Program-made: the position numbers and the translations under genes
Part shown: positions 13,884 to 61,766 of the stretch, piece by piece
How the letters are laid out: each line of letters opens with the position of its first letter
Position numbering within the stretch: position 1 is the first letter of the stretch
Notes under the pieces: model-generated
Database searches by the model: none
The model's input: the letters and a program-made list of their open reading frames with translations, nothing else
What the model was told of the DNA's origin: nothing
DNA from: Stercorarius parasiticus
Taxonomy: Eukaryota; Chordata; Aves; Charadriiformes; Stercorariidae
Assembly (NCBI GenBank): GCA_013396915.1
Contig: VWZL01005037.1
Location: forward strand, 1,161,140 to 1,225,139
Direction: 5' to 3'
Length of the DNA: 64,000 nt

Positions 13884-16713
13884 TGTATATGAAACTCCTT
13901 GTTCCTTGAAAACTTCTTCCTTGCTTGCCTTTCTCATTAACCCAGTAGTTTTCCATAGTGAGCACCACCCTGGGCCTATTACGCCAGTGACTTCTATGCC
14001 ATTAATTTCAATGGAAGCAGGATGCGGTCCAGTAAATTATCCCCCAGCATGGTCTGCTCAGTATTACATTAGACCATGGGAATAGTGAAAAGAAAGCTCC
14101 TTATGAATTTAACTCTTTAAAATATCCATTCTTGTGTGTACAATTTAAGTTACTGCTGTTCTTCAATGTTCTAAAGGTTTCTCAAATTATCAAAAAGGTT
14201 CGCTCCAATAGGCAAGCCTTCTAAGGCAATATAGTCACCATTAAACCCCTTACAGGCATCCTAAATATTGGGGAAAAACACCAATAATCCGGTAGAGTTA
14301 ATTAGGCATAATTGTAAAGAACTTATTGATGACCACTGCATGAGTCATTTTAATATTGCTTATAAACTCTTTGGACCGCACGAAAAATGTAATAGTACCG
14401 AATTTTGCAGACTGTAGTTGAGTTCCTAGAAAACAAAAGCAAAAGAAAAGTCCTTGTATGTAGCCTGTAGCTTTTCTCTTATCAGCTCTGCTATTCCTCT
14501 ACTCTGAATGGAGTCCTGCAGTGATCAGTGTCCTTAGTCAACACATATTGTTTTCTAGGATCTATAATACTTGCCCAAGACCAAGTTAACTTGGCAGCTG
14601 AAATAGGGTAGTCCACTTACTTTGGTCATGAAATGCCAGGATCTGGGAGCAAACAGGAATTGTAAAGGAGTCAAACACAGAGACACACAGAAATGATATT
14701 CGAACAAGTGGACCTTGCTACCGAGATTTGTAAAGCGTTCTCAGGCCTGGTCTCTGCAACACCATGTGCCAAACTGGATTTTTCATACTCTCACGATTAA
14801 CTTCTGAACTTGGATTAATATCTCATTTATTCCTGCCCATCATAATTTCACTTAAACTAATTTGGTTTTACTTTGGCATTCTTTAAGTGAGACCCAAATC
14901 ATACACTTCTGCTGTATTCTCATGAATACCAAAGCTGTAGAATAAATATTGTTGACGTATGTTGGCAAAGTGCTTTTATACTTGGATTCCTCATTAAATT
15001 ACATTCCATTTTAGTTATAATGAGCATAATCCATTTGATGCTGTTGACCAAAATTCCCCTGAGGAAAGCTGCAGTTCTGAATTGATATTTGCATCTCTGA
15101 GTCAACTGAGTAACGTTCAAAATCACGTCAGACTTCAAATCTGAAAAATGTCCTTTTCCAACGTTATTCTAGGGGTTGTCACTAAGTCATATTGCAGAAA
15201 TGTATTCCTGCAATGCTTTACAGCTCTTGGTGTACTTTAATCTTGCCAATTCCCTAGCTTACGTGACAGTTTACTTATCTGTACCCTATCTCTGTAAACA
15301 CCTTATGAGAACACTGACCATCAGGAAGCAGAAACACCTTTCTGAAACTCATCCCTGGGCGTCTTTTCTGAAATCATATTTCTTCTCCCTGTCACGCTCC
15401 TTAATCGTTCCTCTTCTGCAATAAATTGTTATTTCTCTCCCTGTTAGAATTCTTTCCTGTCATTCATCATGTTATGAGTACCTTTTGCTTGAGAACAGGA
15501 ACAAAATCCCAGTAGACTTCAGGAAGCCTTTAACTCTTTTCCTTTCTCACCATGTAGAAAATAGAGAACTCCAGTCAGAGTCTCGTCGTCTTTGAGAGTT
15601 TGGTTGATTTGTTTGTTTCAGAGTTTTGGGGTGCTTTGGGAGAAATGGGCTATTTGGAATGATGGAATTGCCAGTATTGTGAGTTAATCAGTTTCATAAG
15701 TGGAGTGTTTGGATAAGGAAGCTTTTGAACTTTTTCTCAAGTTTGGTCTGAAAATTATTTAGTAGACAACGGGGACCTTGGAAGAATCTGGAGAGGAAAC
15801 AGTTTTATTGAGTCATTGAAGATCAGCTATACAGTTCAAAGCATGATTTTATGATTTTGTTTGACCTTTGATGGAGCTAGCTGGATCCCCGTGCTCACAA
15901 TGATAGTACATGCAGAGGCTCTGCAGAGAGGAAGTAGTCTTAAAACCTGTGTATATAGTTCCTTTTTCATGTATCACTGGGGGCATGGGATTAGCCCTGT
16001 GAAATAGATCATGTGATTTTGCAAGTCCAAAACTGATGACTTGCACAGGAATTGCTAAGAGGTGAAGATGAAGCCATGAATCTTGCTCCTCTCTTTGTTG
16101 AGATCTTTGGGATAACGAAGAAAAAAACAATACACTTGAAGACTCAGGTCAGTTGGTAGGACAAACTTTCTAAGTCCGTTGTCTGGGACTGCTGAGAAAT
16201 ACCACAGAAGGTCTTCAAAAACAGGCCAGAAAAAAAAATCTGTCAGTTTAGCTATATTGATCCTGCTTTGGTGTTAGGGAATGAAATGGGCGATTTCTTT
16301 ATATCCTTTGGAGCTTTGTTTTCTATGATTCTAAATTCCCAGATGCATCCTCAGGGTGACTCTCTACCTGTAGATTTTTGGGTAGCAAAAAATGTTATCA
16401 AATACAACCGTGGCAGAACATGTACGTGTCTCAATCCTTTATTCCAAGTGAATATCCAATTAAACCTTTCACTTCAGTATCCCACTGTTTTTCTCATTTG
16501 TTGACTCACGCAGGATAAGGGCAGAAGAGTGCTGCTGAACACCTGATTACATCCTTGGCAATGGGAAAACTGTATAGACAAACACCAAAAGTGCCAGCTC
16601 AGCATTCAGAACTTACATAAATAAAATACTGGAGGCCAAATTAAGCTTTTACTTTACTGTTTTCTTCAGTTGGAAAAGGCAAATATATTTCTCCATAATT
16701 TATGTCTTGACAG

Positions 16714-52213
<35,500 letters not shown>

Positions 52214-52423
52214 ATGGAAGGAAAACATGCGTGAGCATCTCAGTGGAAGAAGGGAGCAACCTAGATGATGTTGTTATGGATATTACAGAAAAATGTGGTA
52301 TTGTGGAAGTATGAAATGACCAGTGAGCAGGCATATCTCTTAACTGAATTACTGACTGGTTTTGTACATACGTGTGCATTCATGCAGAGCATTTATATTA
52401 TGCTGTATACAAACAGTATACAA

Positions 52424-52429
52424 AATAAA
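52424..52429 (+). terminator. Proximal poly(A) signal AATAAA
   Basis: A canonical hexamer 211 bases after the stop codon. The downstream sequence is A-rich rather than GT-rich, so this may be a weak or unused site. Confidence 0.35.
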
Positions 52430-53520
52430 CTGATCATTGCAAAACAAATATTAATGAACACCAGGGAAAGATATACATTTCTAAAGAAGCTCAAGACTTT
52501 TCATGACTTATGTTTTGTTTCTAATATTAGAAATATCTGCAGTCCTTGAAAGCAATATACCAAATTTTATGAATTACTTTTCTAGTGGAAACATGTTCAC
52601 TGTCCTTTTGTAGTAATGAGCTTCTACATTAAGTTGTACGTGGCCATCTGCAGCGAATGGGTTCCATTAAAGAGTCAATAGATAAAGATCTGCTTCAGCC
52701 CAGACTTTTGAAAACATTTCTTTTAATTTAAAGTAGATTAAAAAAGGAATTTGTTTAATATTATTCTCTTATCACTCTGAAATATATATTTGTATATTAA
52801 TCAATTCTTTATTTTTATAACTTTTAAAGAACTGTTTAGATCTAAAGAGCTGAGGTCAGATCTGATACAAGAATGGTGGGCCAGCCATTTTATAAGTGAA
52901 AGATTATTTTGTGAATACTTTGAAAAAGATCTGGTTCTTGTTTTATTTAATTGCCAAAAAGACTGAGATCTGCTAAACTGGCGCTATGATTTTGGAGGCT
53001 GCGGGGAGAAGATGATTTCACAAGTTTGTCACTTGACAGAGATATTTGGACTCCGGACCTTGTAGGATCAAGTTAAAAGTAAAGTGGTAGAAATCACCCA
53101 TGCAGAAGAATACGGACTTAAATTCAAGGTCGTGTTCCTCCATACCACGTAAAATTTTAATTGCAGCAGTTTTCTCTGCTCATAGCATCTTTGAGTCAAG
53201 CAGTTGTCTAGCTCTGAGGCTCCTGGTTTTGAAACACTTACCCTGTGTTTAACCTTAGGAGCATCCATAGATCTACTGAAATCAAAGGGAGTACTTGAGG
53301 TGCAAGTTTTGCTGGACCAGGGCATAAACACGATGCATCAGCAGTTCCACCTTTGCCATCTTACTTCTTTAAAAGTATGCTTTAATTTCACCCTTTTAGC
53401 ACCTAGCTTATCTGAAGTGCTGAGCAATCCTCAGTCCACGTTGCCTTCTTAGGAAGCGTCCAGGATCTCAGACGAAGCCCAATGTTTTTACCAGCGAGGC
53501 ACTGTAAATATGTAGTTGTT

Positions 53521-53557
53521 AATAAATCCCACTGTTGTGTCATCTGTTAAAAATAAA
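53521..53557 (+). terminator. Paired distal poly(A) signals
   Basis: Two AATAAA hexamers at 53521-53526 and 53552-53557, followed within about 50 to 90 bases by a T/G-rich tract containing ggtcaaatttgtttggtttt. This is the best-looking cleavage region after the ADGRL4 stop codon. Confidence 0.5.
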
Positions 53558-54380
53558 GCACTACTCTGAATTTTATTTATATTAAAGGAAACCCTTTTTC
53601 TGGTAATGGTCAAATTTGTTTGGTTTTTATCTTTTTTCCATATACACAAGGCTTTCATTGTATGCACTGCAGTGACATGCTTCATTATGTATATTCCACG
53701 TCTCTGTCAAAATTTTGGAAACCACAAGAGGAATCTTTTTTACTGGAAAAAAAAAATATTTCTGTCGGTCCTTTGAATGTAAAATATGTGAATAAACTGA
53801 AGTGCTTAGCTTTTACATTTCGACATGTTTCCCTTCATTTAAATATATACAGTGGTAAAAGTTCTCATGGTTATATGTTATTTGCCCTGAATTATTTGCC
53901 ATATTTCCTTTGCTGTTGTATATTTTCTTCCAGGTTTGGGAAGACGCGGATACATATTGCTTAAAAGAGTATTTTTCGAAGGATATCATTTTTAATCTCC
54001 TGCAGAAATGTAACCTATAGTAGGTCTGTCTGGACAAAGAAGCATCTCCAGTAAATGTATAATGACTTCAGCATGCTCGGTGAGATTGAAAAAGTTCCTT
54101 GGAAAAAAAATATATCATAAATTGTTTAGGTTACAATAGTCTTTTTAATGAAATAACATCTTTTATAGGAAAACCGTGCTCTCCAGTCTCTGGGTCAGAT
54201 CTTCATTGAAACTCTGTTTTCCTTACATGCAAGGATGAGTTTTCATCTTTTAATACAGCACATAAGGAGCAGAAAAATTTTGTTTAGATTCATTGCCTTA
54301 GAGCCTGAGGGTATTGTAATTGTCCTCCCTAATGCATGCAGAAATACTGACGAGAAATAAAAGGGTTTATTTGTCACAGC

Positions 54381-54676
54381 CCTTAGTAACACGAGCCCCA
54401 AACCAGCAGAGAGAGAGGAGGAGAGACAACGGACATAAACTGAAAAAAGGGAGGTTTCAGCAAGATATGAGGAAAAACCTTTTCACCGTGAGGATAGTCA
54501 AGCATTGGCAACGGTTGCCCAGAGAGGGTGTGTGGTTGTGTTGAAATCTTTGGAGGTTTTTAAGACTGGATAAAGCCCCCAGCAACCTGATCTCATACGT
54601 GACCCTGCTTTGAGCAGGAAGGTGGATGAGATGACCCTCTGAGGTGCCTTCCAGCCTGAACTATTCTGTGAGTCTA
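54381..54676 (+). mobile_element. CR1 non-LTR retrotransposon, degraded 3' fragment
   Basis: A second CR1 piece in the + orientation. It shows the gaggagagacaacggacataaa segment, the terminal reverse-transcriptase region (FQQDMRKNLFTVRIVKHWQR) and the 3' UTR features gaccctgctttgagcagg and gatgagatgaccctc, then ctattctgtgagtcta as a degraded octamer end. It is more diverged than the copy at 36890, with the frame lost midway, and belongs to another subfamily by its 3' UTR. Confidence 0.85.
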
Positions 54677-57600
54677 CGAAATGAAATATCAAATCGGAAA
54701 AATAGCAGTTGGGCATTAGTTGTGGTTTTGTAAGGAAACTTGCGCTCCAGTGCCGTGCATCAGCTGAACAAACTATTTTTCCAAAAATAAATTTGTGTGA
54801 CACATTTGCCTGATCAACTGGTAACTAGTTGACTGGTTTGAAAAATAAAAACTTTGTTCGGCATCTTTTCAGATTACATGCTTTTGAGAGGTATATGACA
54901 TATCCAGGTGGGGCCAGCAGGGGAAAAAAAAAATCAGGGATTGACAAGACAGATAGAAGTAAAATGTTAAGGTTTCACTCTGAAAGCAAGTGCTTGCTGA
55001 AGAGAGAAATTGTTTCCATTAAACCAATCAAAGAGAAATTTGTGTTCAGTGTTGCATTTCAAGGTGTGCTTCAGAATATAATAAATAAGGTCTGGATTAA
55101 GAAAGACTCGTTTATTCTGAAATAATTATTTCCTCAAAGAATTGAAAGTGTATTTCAAAGAAACCGCAACATTTAGGAGTTAATTATCATCACAGCCTTT
55201 GGGAGGTTCAGTCTGCCGGAGCTGTGCTGATGAATAGATCATCTGCGCTCTTTACCTGCTGGAATGAAGCAGGTAGGCATTGAAAACACCATGAATACTG
55301 CTCAAATTCATGTCAGACTTTCCTCCACTCTCCAGTTGTCACAGTCCTTCAATTCAGAACATGGTGATGCCCTGAAGCCAGGAGTTTGCGAACTCGTGCA
55401 TCTTATTGACCAGCCACCTAAAGCAACATTGCACGTGGTGAGGCTAGGCAGAATGAACAAATATTTGCAGGGCTGATTCCTCTGGCTGCTGCGCTTCCAG
55501 CATTTCTCTTCTCACCAACACCACTTCTTATATCTTTGTCATGACAGTCTCTTAAAGCCCAGTTCAGAATCACACTCTTGCCAGATGCCAGTTAGTCACA
55601 GCAGAAGTCCTACCTCCTCCTTTGAAACCTTTATAGATGAGATAAAAAAGTGAAAACTCAACCCATGAAAAAAGTTGAAACTTTCTTTCCTTTGGGAAAG
55701 AGCTAGTGGGAGGAGAGCTCCTGGCCAACAACCTGCTCTGGCCTGTGTTACTCTTTTCACTTCTTTCTCCCACATTCAGGACACACAGCATTACTGTGCT
55801 GTGAGATTACAGAAGTGAAGATGCTACCTCACCAAAGGCATCCCCCAAAGCTATTTTTACATAAAATTAAGCCTTTAAGACAGATGCAGACTTGAAAACA
55901 GCTGGTCATCAATGCACCAATACTCCATTTAACCATAACCAAAATGTCAAGTGCAAGTGTGCTAAAGCATTTTTTTCATGAGTTGCCTGGCTCCCTGCTC
56001 TCATGACCATTGCTGTGGGCAGCCTGGCCACACAGACTGTGGCCACGTGAAAGACCATACCGCCTTTTTCAGACTCTGTATCTCCATGACAACCCTCCTG
56101 AACAAACCCTACGGAGAAGCAAGAGCCCTTGCAATATCTAGACTTCGTCAGGAGTCAGGTAGACGGCCACGCATGGTACCCAGAAGTCCTGAGGCAGCTG
56201 CTTCGAAATAAGCTGCAAGATGTGACAAATGGAAAGTACCATCATTCCGAAAACTTTACAGTTACACAGCAAAATTGACAGCAGCAATTCTACTGGCTGG
56301 AAAGAACAGAAAGTATGGGGGGGAAAAAAAGCTACAACAAAAACTAGCAGTAAAACTGACTGCTGAGAATGTACTAAACAAAAAAAAAAGCTTAAAAAGC
56401 ATACAGAAATTACCATAAAACATAAACATGACTTTTGACTGGTTCTATTTATGATAACAAGACCTTATCTTTCTGTCGGGGTCTTATTTTTACATCTTCA
56501 CAAAACAGGGTTGCACTTTTCCCAGAATTCCTTTTCCAAATCTACCCCTTTAAATTTGGCAGAAGCTTGGCTTCTGCAGAAGTTGTTTTACAGCTCTTTG
56601 TTTTCTCTTGTCTTGCTGGTAAGTAAGTACTCAAATTTTATTGTATTTACTCTTTTGGATTCCCAAGGAAATAGCATATTTTCATCAGGTTTCATAACAC
56701 AAGGGAGCTCTTCTGTTTTCTGAAGCACTGCTGAATATTCTAATTAAAACTAGCTGTAAGACTAGCCATCGGTCTTCGCTGCAGTGCGATAGGCACCTCC
56801 CTCCAATGTAAGCCTTCGCATTTATTGTAACTATTTATATAAATGCTGCAGTCAGCTCTGAATCCACATAAACCTAATGCCAGTTAAATTAATTTTGTAA
56901 GACTTTTGTGAGACACTGCTGAATAATTTAGTCAAAACCGAGTTGATTATAACCAGTTCTTCTTTACAATAACTAAGTTTGAAATCTGTGTTTTTAAGAG
57001 GCGATCCAGTTTATCTTGTAAAATGGATGGGAAATACTATGTCTCCAATATTCATAATCAGTTATATTTTAATCTGGGCAGGGATGTTTTCCTCCTGTGT
57101 TTGGCCCACCATTATTGGGCCTAATGGATTGAGTTAAAGGCAGCAATCTTCAAAATCCCACTCCTCTCCCTCTTTGGATGTTTCTACGCTAAACAGACTT
57201 CTGGCACCATCTTGGCTTCTGATGGGTTTCAGGAATAATTGTTGATGATACGGTAAATTTGTTTTCTATCCCTTGTGTTTAAATCCCGGTCTTACAAACA
57301 GTCATGCATTTGCTCAGTTTTCTGCACAACTAAACCTTTGGCGTTAATGAGACTGCTCATGTGCATAAAGTTAAGCATATGTGCAAGTGTTGCCTGATCA
57401 GGGTCTTAGGATGCCAATTTGCAGTAATAACAGATGTGCATAAACTCATGATCCCAAGCACTGGTTTTCCTGCTCATTATCAATAGTGAAATTTGTTTAG
57501 CTGTTTCTTATTTGATGATGCTATAAGCCTTTTCTTTTTTTTTTTTTTAAGGTGAACTTTAAGTTGCTTTTCTTGCCACTCTTGAGCCATTGTTGATTTC

Positions 57601-58690
57601 ATCCCTGTCTTCCTTGACGTACGTGGGGTTTTTCCCTCCTGTTGGCACACTTACAAATGCCCACCTTAACCATGTTAGTATCAGCTCATTTATGTTTGTG
57701 ATGAAGGACTGGGTCACACTTCTTAGGCCGAAAATATGTTCCTTGCTGTGTAAGAGAGCTGCAGAAATACCATGTGCAAATACTCAGCTAGGACTCATCA
57801 AACTCCTGTGCATATGTCATGGCTTCTGTCATCAAGGGGTTAGGCCCTAAATGAAATTAGTAGCAGCTGTAACCTATTTAGTATAGATGCCAGCTAAGGG
57901 AGAGGCAACTTCTACACCTCTTCAGCAGGTGGGTTGCGTGGAAGCAGAGAAAAGCAAAGTATGTACACACTGAAATTATAGTGCAAGTCCCAGTGAAGGA
58001 TAACCTTCCTTCTTATGTTCAGCTCTGGTTTGTCATTGTTACGATCAGCACTTCATGCCTAAAATATAACTCCTAAAGACTTTGGGGGCTGACTCCTTGT
58101 TCTCAGAAGCAGCGGTGCACACAGACACTCTCTAAATGGATGGGGCAGAGCTGTGTATCCACCCTCCTCTGGCAGATACTAGTGAGAGACCTCCCCTCCA
58201 TGGCGTACCCAGCATCCACAACTGACCTGCGGTTGCCTTCTGGCTCCAGGCTGACCTCACGACTGGGAAGGCTGGAGCGCAACATCTGGCTTTGCAGTGA
58301 GTAAGGGATCTTGGTGCTGCAATAGGAAGGCAGAAAGAGAAAGAGCTGGGATACAAGGGTAAAAACAGTGATACTTGGTGAGTAACAGAACAAAGGTGTG
58401 AATGTCTCTTAACCCAAACGTGAAGTTTTCAAAGAGGGGAGGGGGGGAAAAAAAGGGGAGAATACTGGGACAAAACAGATGGTTGAGATCCATCATCTAG
58501 AGAACCATGCGCTTCCCTGTCTGAATAACTGAACTTGGCAAAAGAAAAGGCGAATAGCGGTGGGAAAGAGATGACGGCATTTAAAGGAGGGGAAAAAAAC
58601 ACAACCACGTTATGGATCATTGGTAAAATGAAAGAAGCATCAAATTGTAAGAGTTTGCAAGGATATCTCCCCTGAAGCTAAAGAAAACTG

Positions 58691-58706
58691 AAAAAAAAAA
58701 AAAAAA
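58691..58706 (+). repeat. Poly(A) tract
   Basis: Sixteen consecutive A. No adjacent retroelement body recognised. Confidence 0.65.
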
Positions 58707-61700
58707 TTACTGTTAAAGCAACTCCCAATGATATCCTATATGCTCTTTTTTTAATGAATGATTTATATATAACACTTCTAGGCTAAAAATATTATAGGCT
58801 AGTGAATCAGACAGCATAATCCTGCAGAAACAGCAGGAAAACATTTACAATAAGAGAGGAAAAGGGAAAGATCCTGTGGTTCTGCTCAGCTCCCACGAAA
58901 CCACCTAAGCCTACAGGACTTGCTTATACCATCACGTGGTTTGAATCGTCTTGTTTGTTGGGGTTTTTTTCTCACTTAAAAATATTGCTTTCTTCAGAAA
59001 GAAATTGTGTGCATGGAATACATATGCTGTAAGCCACAATGAGTAGCATCCTTCTGGATCTGACAACCTCAGGGTGCATCCGTCTCAGAGATACTCTTCT
59101 CTGCACATCTTGTATGTCTGTGCTGTGAAGGATGAACAGAAATATACTCTGTACTTACACATAGTGTACAAGAGTTACATAAAACCAGTTTTTAAAGTAA
59201 GCTGTCCTTCCAAGTGGTCAATTTTCTGGTCATTCGAGTAGTTAAAATAGATTCCCTCAACTATGTACCATCTACTTCAAGCCCATTCAGAAACAATTAC
59301 TTGTTTCATGACTATTTTAGGCCTCCTCCCCCAGATCAAAGTTCAAACAATACTAATGGAGAATGGTACAAGTGACCATGTCTCTTCTGCGTACAAGAGC
59401 TGCTGGTGAAGGGCTTTATGTAATGACAATGAAGGGATAGTGTCTTTTCCAGGCCCTGTACTGTGCCAATGCAGGCTGACCACAGAAGCTCTACCTGTCA
59501 GGTTCTGCAGATGAGTTTTGCCAGCTGGTTGCCAAAGCAAACATCCTCTGTGGCCACGTTCCACATCTCCCCTTTCCATAGCAGGAAGAAAGGAGGAGAA
59601 TTTGTGACAAAAGCATACTCTGCATGGAGGTAATGAAAAAGTCTGTCTGCTTTTGTGACGAAAGCAGCGGCTGAGATGGGTTCTAGCTCAGCTTACTGCA
59701 GGTGCCTGTTGAACTAAACTTATGGAAAGAGCAGGTCTGATGCCGGTGCAGAACTAGTGCATGGCTCCAGAGCATCTGAGGCAGGAGGCTGGCGTGCTGC
59801 TGTCAGGGATGGTGGGAGGCATGGCAAGACTCAGTCCAGGAGAAGGCGCTGCCAGGCCCGTCACCAGTGTGCCCACGGTGATGAGCCAGCAAGCCACCCA
59901 CCCACGGCTCAGGGGGCTGCTGCTCCAGGGGAGCAGCAAAAAGACGAGCGGGAGGCTCCCAGGGAAGGCTGCACTGGAAGTCTGAGACAAAGCTGGGGGG
60001 GGGGAAGGGAAGGGATGTTGTTGGTAATAAAGTTTCTTGTTCAGCATTACGCGAGAGCATGTTTTCCCTGATCTGTACCACTGGCGCATTTAAGATTGCT
60101 TCTGCGGGTTCCTGGGATTTCACAATTCTTTACTTTAGTGAACCTAAATTTCAAATTATAACTCCCACATCTGTCACTAATGAGGGCAGCAAAACTTTAG
60201 AGATTTCTGAAAGCCATCTGGAGCCATAGAGAGCAAAATCTCTGAAGGGCAGCCCAGGAGGAAGGTATTAACCCTCCTAATGCTGATGGAAAAGCAGGAA
60301 AGCCAGTTAATATTACTAAATAAATGAGTCTATGTGTATCTCAAAGCCTTGCTGCAATTATTTTCAGTATGGCACGCTTTCTTTACCAGCCCAGGGCCCT
60401 TGAAAGCGTAATCGTAAGGGCAGCGCACAAAGAGGCTTCATTGTCTTTTTGCAGGTGTTGCAGGCTGGAGCAACCCAAAGGAATCAAGTACAGGTCCACG
60501 AGGGGTGGAAATTGCAGTGGGGAGCGTCCCATCGTGTCCTGCCTTTTGAAAGGCAGGAACTCCCCTTTCTTAAACAGCTCTGTTCCTCTACCAGGGGCTG
60601 CTCTCAGGGGCTGCATCTGGTTGTCGTAGCTTCCAAGCTCTGGCTTGGCTCTTGCAGACGATATTCCTGTGACAGACAAGCCTGCTCCTCTGCCACTTAT
60701 TTGTTTAAATGGGTTCAAAAGTTCTCAGCTTCCGGACAACTTTTTTTTTTCCCCCCTCGCTTTTGTTTTATACCCATCAGTTAATTTGCTAACATCACCC
60801 TCCATATCTTCTGATCTTAAGCAAGCCGGCTGGGTTTACTGGTGCCTTTATCGCCACATTACAGCCAGCGGTGAGGAATGCAGGTCAGAAGGGAAATAAG
60901 GAGGGACGGCTCTTTTGAAATGGGGAGGAAGAAGGTCAGGGCGGTGGGGCAGACAGGAGAGGGTGGAAGTGCAGAGAAGGGATGTACTTTAAAAACAAAC
61001 TCATGCTGCGCTAATCCAACCGCTACTCAGCTTTATCCCGCTCTCCTTACACATTGCTAGATATCTCTTTTTATCTTCTTTTGTCTCTTCCTCCTTCTGC
61101 CTGTTATAAAGTCTTCAGGACGCAGCCCTATTTTTCTTATATGTTTTCTAAAGTGCTCTGCATATTTCACATGACGTGCTTTTATTAACTTCTGATCAAG
61201 GAGTCTGTTTCAAATGAAAACATTAGAACTGAGCAGAAATGGGAACATTTTTCACAAAAGGTGGTGGTGGTTGTTTTGAAAATGCTTTACTTTTTATGCA
61301 GAATTTCTGTCCTGAACAGCTACAGAGCTCTTTTAGCTCTCTTCCAGTAGACTTAGAGTTACTCCTGATTTACAGGACTGTGAATGAAAACAGACCGCAA
61401 CTTTTGTCTTCATTACAAAAGGGACAGAGATTTAGAAGCAAAAGAATCATTGAGCAGTTTTATTAGAATAAAATGATGATGTTTGGCTTTGGTAGCTTTG
61501 TGCTTGTTTATATCAGTGGAATGATCAGAGACGCTTCTATTTGTTTTTTCCACTGGTCTGGATGTCCTGGGTGAACAGGACGGTCCTGCTTTATCTCTCA
61601 CAATGTTCTTCCAGATCATGGTTGAGCACAGAGGCATGACCATGAGGAAACTTGCCTTTACTTCTGCCAGCCGTGTACCAGTCGATAAAGAAAAATCCAT

Positions 61701-61752
61701 TTTCTTTTTACCTAGCACTAAAGTGGAAGAAGAAAGGGCCTCTCTTCTCTTT

Positions 61753-61766
61753 TGTGTGTGTGTGTG
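61753..61766 (+). repeat. (TG)7 dinucleotide repeat
   Basis: Seven TG units; a short microsatellite. Confidence 0.8.

Larger units (their letters stand above)
1..16713. other. 5' intronic or upstream sequence, no exon recognised
   Basis: No stretch here has the cysteine spacing of the missing N-terminal EGF module or an obvious signal-peptide exon with correct splice sites. All open frames are short, overlap on both strands and have no familiar motif. Most of the stretch is AT-rich; somewhat more GC-rich patches occur near 9.0-9.6 kb and 10.8-11.8 kb. It contains A/T homopolymers, a 56-nt hairpin at 3434-3489, and otherwise nothing I can name. It is most simply the intron upstream of the first visible EGF exon. 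Confidence 0.6.
52214..53600 (+). other. ADGRL4: ADGRL4 3' UTR, probable extent
   Basis: AT-rich sequence after the stop codon with no further recognisable coding exon. AATAAA hexamers occur at 52424-52429, 53521-53526 and 53552-53557, with another at 53791-53796. The closely spaced pair near 53.5 kb is followed by a T/G-rich stretch (about 53600-53640), a plausible downstream cleavage element, so the main end is placed near 53.58 kb. A short form ending near 52.45 kb and a longer one ending past 53.8 kb are also possible. Confidence 0.6.

Noticed and set aside
14652..14659. AACAGGAA as an endothelial FOX:ETS composite site
   Set aside because: The 8-base match is expected by chance in 64 kb and lacks other endothelial motifs close by.
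16415..16450. Cys-x-Cys (TCTCLNP) as an EGF exon just upstream of 16714
   Set aside because: No other cysteines in EGF spacing and no suitable splice sites.
59754..60123. Several frames of 104-111 codons on both strands
   Set aside because: All share one GC-rich patch where stops are rare; none resembles a known protein.
60537..60558. 22-nt near-perfect palindrome (10-bp arms) as a transcription terminator or operator
   Set aside because: Such bacterial-type signals do not apply in this genome, and short palindromes are expected by chance.
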